A stretch of 7,473 nt of DNA from Candidatus Harrisonbacteria bacterium CG10_big_fil_rev_8_21_14_0_10_44_23 (GTDB taxonomy: Bacteria; Patescibacteriota; Minisyncoccia; UBA6257; 1-14-0-10-44-23): assembly GCA_002773475.1 (NCBI GenBank), contig PFBB01000018.1, positions 1 to 7,473 of the forward strand, in the 5' to 3' direction. The notes under the pieces were generated by a model, which saw only the letters and a program-made list of their open reading frames with translations, was not told the origin of the DNA and did not search any database. The position numbers were made by a program, and so were the translations under genes. Of the stretch, positions 4,544-7,473 are shown piece by piece; positions within the stretch are counted from its first letter, which is position 1, and every line of letters begins with the position of its first letter.

Positions 4544-6382
4544 ATGAAGCAAATTTCTCGTAACATATTTTTTGTCGTTATCACCCTGTTCATTTTAACC
4601 TTGGTGTTTTCTTTTTTTATTGGTTCTGGGGCGGAAACTGAAACACTTTCACTAAGCAAGGTAGCCGAAAAGATCAATACTGCCGAGGTGGAGAGGATTG
4701 AGATAGAAGGAAACGACCTGACTTTATTTTTAAGAGACGGCTCGGAAGCAAAAGCGAAGAAAGAGCTTGAGGCTGGGTTAACAGAAACTTTGACTAATTA
4801 TGGAGTTGGAGCAACTCAGCTAAAAGATGTTGAAATTATCGTTAAGGAGGAGTCGGGATTTCAATTTTGGGCAGGTATTTTAATACCAGCGATCCTTCCT
4901 TTGATAATTTTGATATTTTTCTTCTGGTTTTTGTTGAGAGGGGCAAAGGGCGGAGCGAATCAAGTAATGAGCTTTGGTCGCTCAAACCTAAAGTCTGGAA
5001 CGGGGCAGAAAACTAAAATTACCTTTAATGACGTTGCCGGCCTGAAAGAGGAGAAACAAGAGTTGCTAGAGGTGGTAGAGTTTTTAAAAAGCCCACAAAA
5101 GTTTTTGAGAATGGGAGCAAAAATCCCGCGAGGGGTCTTGCTAATGGGGGCACCAGGAAGCGGTAAAACCCTTTTAGCACGGGCGGTTGCGGGCGAGAGC
5201 GGAGTCCCCTTCTTTCATATATCCGCCTCTGAATTTGTGGAAATGTTTGTCGGGGTTGGTGCAGCTAGGATTCGAGACACCTTTTCAACGGCAAAACGAG
5301 CTGCTCCTTCGATTTTGTTTATTGATGAGATAGATGCGGTGGGGAGACAAAGAGGAGCAGGTCTTGGTGGTGGTCACGATGAAAGAGAGCAGACTTTAAA
5401 CCAGATCCTTGTAGAGATGGACGGGTTTGATCGTGACAGCAAGGTGATTGTTTTGGCCGCTACTAATCGGCCAGATATCCTAGATCAGGCGCTTTTGCGT
5501 CCTGGTAGATTTGATCGCCGAGTAGTGATTCACCTACCAGACATCCAGGAGAGAGAACAAATTTTAAAATTACACGCAAGAAACAAGCCAGTCGAAAAAT
5601 CAGTAGATCTCAGAAAGATCGCAGTCAGAACACCAGGATTCTCTGGGGCTGATTTGGAAAACCTGCTAAACGAAGCAGCGATTTTTGCAGCAAGACAAGG
5701 CAAAAAGATTATTAGTCAGCAAGATATCTTCTCCTCGATCGAGAAGGTGTTGCTTGGCCCGGAGAAAAAAGGACGCGTTATCTCGGAAAAAGAAAGAGAA
5801 ATTACTGCTTATCACGAAGCTGGACACGCCTTGATTGCGGCTAGCTTAAAGGACGCCGATCCGGTGCACAAGATTTCAATCATTAGCCGCGGACATGCCG
5901 GTGGATACACGCTCAAGCTACCCCTAGAGGAAAACAGACTAAGGACAAAAAAGCAGTTTTTGACAGATCTCGCCACATTGATGGGTGGCTATGTAGCGGA
6001 GGAGCTGACCTTCAAAGATGTAACTACTGGTGCGTCTAACGACCTTGAAAAAGCCACCGAGCTAAGCCGCCAGTTGGTTACCCGTTACGGTATGAGTGAA
6101 AAATTTGGTCCAGTGAGCTGGGGGCACACAGACACATCGATATTCCTAGGACGAGATATGATGGGAGAGAAGCACTATTCCGATGAAACCGCGGCAACAA
6201 TCGACAGAGAGGTGGTGAACTTTATGGACATGGCCTACAAAACGGCTAAAAAGATATTAGGCACTAGGAAAAAAGCGTTAGAGAAGATTGCTAAAGAACT
6301 ACTCGAGAAGGAGACCTTGGAACAGGAAGAGTTTAACGCCCTGCTCGCTCCTCTAAAGCTAAAGCCGCTGACGATAAGTTAG
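4544..6382 (+). CDS. ftsH: ATP-dependent zinc metalloprotease FtsH
   Basis: FtsH is a hexameric membrane AAA+ protease that extracts and degrades membrane proteins and unstable regulators. The 612 residues match the usual length. Two membrane helices (about 7-27 and 108-131) flank an outside-facing domain of about 80 residues. The AAA+ module has Walker A GAPGSGKT (202-209), the pore loop FVG (235-237), Walker B ILFIDEID (257-264), and the second region of homology ATNRPD (307-311 region) with arginine fingers R319 and R322. The peptidase domain has the zinc motif HEAGH (424-428) and the third zinc ligand in SND at D500. All catalytic residues are present. The Walker A has Ser where Thr is more usual, a conservative change. 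The ATG has no Shine-Dalgarno sequence. The gene has its own promoter, lies 77 bp after the sigma-factor operon and ends in a strong terminator. The identification is certain; a role in degrading the neighbouring membrane regulator is only inferred. Confidence 0.98.
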   Translation: MKQISRNIFFVVITLFILTLVFSFFIGSGAETETLSLSKVAEKINTAEVERIEIEGNDLTLFLRDGSEAKAKKELEAGLTETLTNYGVGATQLKDVEIIVKEESGFQFWAGILIPAILPLIILIFFFWFLLRGAKGGANQVMSFGRSNLKSGTGQKTKITFNDVAGLKEEKQELLEVVEFLKSPQKFLRMGAKIPRGVLLMGAPGSGKTLLARAVAGESGVPFFHISASEFVEMFVGVGAARIRDTFSTAKRAAPSILFIDEIDAVGRQRGAGLGGGHDEREQTLNQILVEMDGFDRDSKVIVLAATNRPDILDQALLRPGRFDRRVVIHLPDIQEREQILKLHARNKPVEKSVDLRKIAVRTPGFSGADLENLLNEAAIFAARQGKKIISQQDIFSSIEKVLLGPEKKGRVISEKEREITAYHEAGHALIAASLKDADPVHKISIISRGHAGGYTLKLPLEENRLRTKKQFLTDLATLMGGYVAEELTFKDVTTGASNDLEKATELSRQLVTRYGMSEKFGPVSWGHTDTSIFLGRDMMGEKHYSDETAATIDREVVNFMDMAYKTAKKILGTRKKALEKIAKELLEKETLEQEEFNALLAPLKLKPLTIS

Positions 6383-6383
6383 A

Positions 6384-6416
6384 AAAAAATGCTCCATACG
6401 GTATGGAGCATTTTTT
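6384..6416 (+). terminator. Strong rho-independent terminator after ftsH
   Basis: AAAAAATGCTCCATA (6384-6398) and TATGGAGCATTTTTT (6402-6416) form a perfect 15-bp stem with a CGG loop, beginning directly after the ftsH stop codon. The six-T run makes it an efficient terminator, and the A run on the other arm allows function in reverse. Confidence 0.95.
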
Positions 6417-6430
6417 GTGAACCTTGAAGG

Positions 6431-6439
6431 TGCTACAAT
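6431..6439 (+). promoter_or_regulatory. Extended -10 promoter of the HTH/LAGLIDADG-like gene
   Basis: TGCTACAAT combines the extended -10 dinucleotide TG (6431-6432) with TACAAT (6434-6439). No good -35 box is present at standard spacing, since that position falls in the T run of the ftsH terminator. Transcription would begin near 6446, about 24 bases before the TTG start. Confidence 0.5.
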
Positions 6440-6469
6440 AGACGCACATTCAATCATTCACATAATTCA

Positions 6470-7144
6470 TTGGCGCGAAGGCTCGAAAAAGAAAAAGCTA
6501 TAAAACTTCGGAAGAGAGGGAGAAGTTATAGCCAGATAAAAGAAATTCTTGGAATAAGTAAGGGGACATTAAGCGCATGGCTTAGAGACTATCCCCTGTC
6601 GGTGGATAGAATTAAAGAGTTGCGGGACCACAATCATCAGCGAATTGAAAATTATCGGGAGACTAGACGGCGGCAACGAGAGGAATTGCTAAACGACATC
6701 TACCTTAGGCAGAAGAAAGAAATTCTTCCGATGAGTAAGCGAAAATTGTTTTTAGCCGGACTTTTTATGTACTGGGCAGAAGGGACAAAGGATAAAAAAT
6801 TTACAACCCTATGTGTCGCTAACTCGGATCCAGCGATAATTAAATTTTTTATATTTTGGTTTGAAAATATTTTAAAAATAAAAAAAGAAAACTTAAATTT
6901 TAGACTGCATCTTTATAGAGATATGAATATTAACGGAGAAATAAATTACTGGAAAAATATTTTGGGTGTGAGGCGTGTACAATTCAAAAAGCCGTATGTG
7001 AAAAGTAGCAAGCTGTCTAACCTTTCATATAAAACCGGTTTCAGGCACGGCACTTGTAATATCATATTTTCAAATGCTATTGTTGGTAGGAAGATATTTA
7101 TGAGCATGAAAGCTCTCCGTATGTCTTTCTTGGAAAAGAAGTAA
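6470..7144 (+). CDS. Helix-turn-helix protein with a LAGLIDADG-like domain
   Basis: The 224-residue protein has an N-terminal DNA-binding helix-turn-helix (about 8-40: KLRKRGRSYSQIKEILGIS, then KGTLSAWL), resembling resolvase or transposase-type HTHs. A basic, arginine-rich helical linker (about 50-92) follows. The C-terminal part begins LAGLFMYWAEGT (about 95-106), similar to the LAGLIDADG signature of homing endonucleases with an acidic residue (E104), followed by NSDP (119-121 region), KPYVK (174-178) and HGTCNI (193-198). It might be a homing-endonuclease relative or a transcription regulator using that fold; cleavage activity is unproven because only one motif copy is seen and it is divergent. 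The TTG at 6470 is the first usable start after an upstream in-frame stop, and no better ATG precedes the HTH. The coding part at 6840-6920 is markedly AT-rich compared with ftsH. The gene is monocistronic and ends 7 bases before tRNA-Ile, which suggests acquisition beside a tRNA gene. Confidence 0.8.
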   Translation: MARRLEKEKAIKLRKRGRSYSQIKEILGISKGTLSAWLRDYPLSVDRIKELRDHNHQRIENYRETRRRQREELLNDIYLRQKKEILPMSKRKLFLAGLFMYWAEGTKDKKFTTLCVANSDPAIIKFFIFWFENILKIKKENLNFRLHLYRDMNINGEINYWKNILGVRRVQFKKPYVKSSKLSNLSYKTGFRHGTCNIIFSNAIVGRKIFMSMKALRMSFLEKK

Positions 7145-7151
7145 TATAAAT

Positions 7152-7222
7152 CGGCCCGTAGTTTAACGGTAAAACCGGCGTCTTATACACGCCTATCGGA
7201 GGTCCGACTCCTCCCGGGCCGA
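7152..7222 (+). tRNA. trnI: tRNA-Ile (anticodon UAU)
   Basis: The sequence is 71 bases long. The acceptor CGGCCCG pairs with CGGGCCG, the D stem is GTTT/AAAC, the anticodon stem GGCGT/ACGCC carries loop CTTATAC with anticodon TAT (7184-7186), and the T stem is GGAGG/CCTCC. The discriminator is A and no CCA is encoded. Bases known as isoleucine identity elements in E. coli are present: C4-G69, U12-A23, C29-G41 and A37. Two features are odd: base 38 is C instead of A, and the T loop reads TCCGACT, with C at position 55 instead of the near-universal U. It would read AUA directly, a job most bacteria give to a CAU tRNA modified with lysidine. AUA codons are used in this window, for example at 757 and 6500. 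No separate promoter is evident, so it may be transcribed with the preceding gene. Confidence 0.88.
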
Positions 7223-7244
7223 CATAAATGGATAAAAAAACTAT

Positions 7245-7290
7245 ATAAATCTTATTGCTAAGAAATAGCAACTCCCCTATTGAGATTTAT
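7245..7290 (+). other. Two-tier hairpin between tRNA-Ile and tRNA-Val
   Basis: ATAAATCT (7245-7252) pairs with AGATTTAT (7283-7290) and encloses a second perfect hairpin, TTGCTA (7255-7260) with TAGCAA (7266-7271). A short T run (7290-7293) follows. It may be a terminator for tRNA-Ile or a processing structure. Its descending arm overlaps the -35 box proposed for tRNA-Val. Confidence 0.45.
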
Positions 7291-7308
7291 TTTGCAATCT
7301 GCTTTAAT
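7280..7308 (+). promoter_or_regulatory. Promoter of tRNA-Val
   Basis: -35 TTGAGA (7280-7285) and -10 TTTAAT (7303-7308) are separated by exactly 17 bp. The mature tRNA begins 15 bases after the -10 box, leaving a short leader for RNase P removal. Confidence 0.6.
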
Positions 7309-7323
7309 TAGGGCACTAAAAAT

Positions 7324-7396
7324 GCGCGCTTAGCTCAGCTGGTAGAGCAGCTCGTTTACACCGAGAAGGTCGGGGGTTCAAGTCCCTCAGCGCGCA
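7324..7396 (+). tRNA. trnV: tRNA-Val (anticodon UAC)
   Basis: The sequence is 73 bases long. The acceptor GCGCGCT pairs with AGCGCGC, the D stem is GCTC/GAGC, the anticodon loop TTTACAC carries anticodon TAC (7357-7359), and the T arm is GGGGG-TTCAAGT-CCCTC with one G-U pair. The top pair of the anticodon stem is a G-A mismatch (27-43). The discriminator is A and CCA is not encoded. It reads GUA and probably other valine codons. Confidence 0.96.
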
Positions 7397-7411
7397 CAGT
7401 GATCTGTACCC

Positions 7412-7450
7412 CAAAAAGTGGACACACAAAACATGTCCACTTTTTGTTTT
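7412..7450 (+). terminator. Strong rho-independent terminator after tRNA-Val
   Basis: CAAAAAGTGGACA (7412-7424) and TGTCCACTTTTTG (7434-7446) form a perfect 13-bp stem with a 9-base loop, and the T-rich run continues to 7450. It lies 15 bases after the tRNA. The last 23 bases of the window carry no recognisable feature. Confidence 0.9.
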
Positions 7451-7473
7451 CTCCTGTTAGAATTAATCATTAA

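Noticed and set aside
4450..4677. Minus-strand open frame of 75 codons across the ftsH promoter and start
   Set aside because: It overlaps the ftsH promoter and N-terminal membrane helix in antisense and shows no coding signature.
1..7473. UGA recoded as glycine (Gracilibacteria/Absconditabacteria code)
   Set aside because: TGA ends nrdJ right after its C-terminal cysteine motif and ends the sigma-factor gene in a typical ATGA overlap; no internal in-frame TGA is needed in any gene.

Overview
The window looks like a piece of a small bacterial genome, most likely from the Candidate Phyla Radiation (Patescibacteria, Parcubacteria-like). This is inferred from several signs together: a monomeric B12-dependent ribonucleotide reductase, five tRNA genes that all lack an encoded CCA end, weak or absent Shine-Dalgarno sequences, an FtsH with wording I associate with this group, several lineage-type hypothetical proteins, and dense hairpin elements between genes. 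TGA works as a stop codon (end of the reductase gene, and the ATGA overlap at 3186-3189), so the code is standard and not the UGA-glycine code of Gracilibacteria.

Layout. Bases 1-1155 hold the 3' part of the adenosylcobalamin-dependent ribonucleoside-triphosphate reductase gene (+). A convergent intergenic zone (1156-1467) follows, with two terminators and a 12-bp-period palindromic repeat. A minus-strand block contains a membrane-anchored helical protein (2413-1805), tRNA-Pro(UGG) and tRNA-Arg(UCU). The two tRNAs are separated by 141 bp rich in hairpins, which begins and ends with copies of the tRNA-Pro 3' end. Divergent promoters at about 2429-2500 serve this block and tRNA-Gly(UCC) on the plus strand.

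Bases 2656-4466 form a tightly packed three-gene unit: an ECF-type sigma factor, a small single-pass membrane protein overlapping it by 4 bp (a likely anti-sigma factor without the usual zinc motif), and a secreted coiled-coil protein starting right after the previous stop codon. The complete membrane protease gene ftsH (4544-6382) follows from its own promoter and ends in a strong terminator. Next comes a more AT-rich gene for a protein with an N-terminal helix-turn-helix and a C-terminal LAGLIDADG-like region. It ends seven bases before a tRNA-Ile gene with the unusual UAU anticodon. tRNA-Val(UAC) and a strong terminator close the window.

How the genes fit together: dNTP synthesis, translation (tRNAs) and membrane quality control are housekeeping functions. 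The sigma/anti-sigma/secreted-protein unit looks like an envelope-sensing circuit, and the neighbouring FtsH is a candidate protease for its membrane regulator. The most interesting points are this unit, the tRNA-Ile(UAU) with a non-canonical T-loop, the duplicated tRNA-Pro end, and the HTH/LAGLIDADG-like gene inserted between ftsH and the tRNAs.
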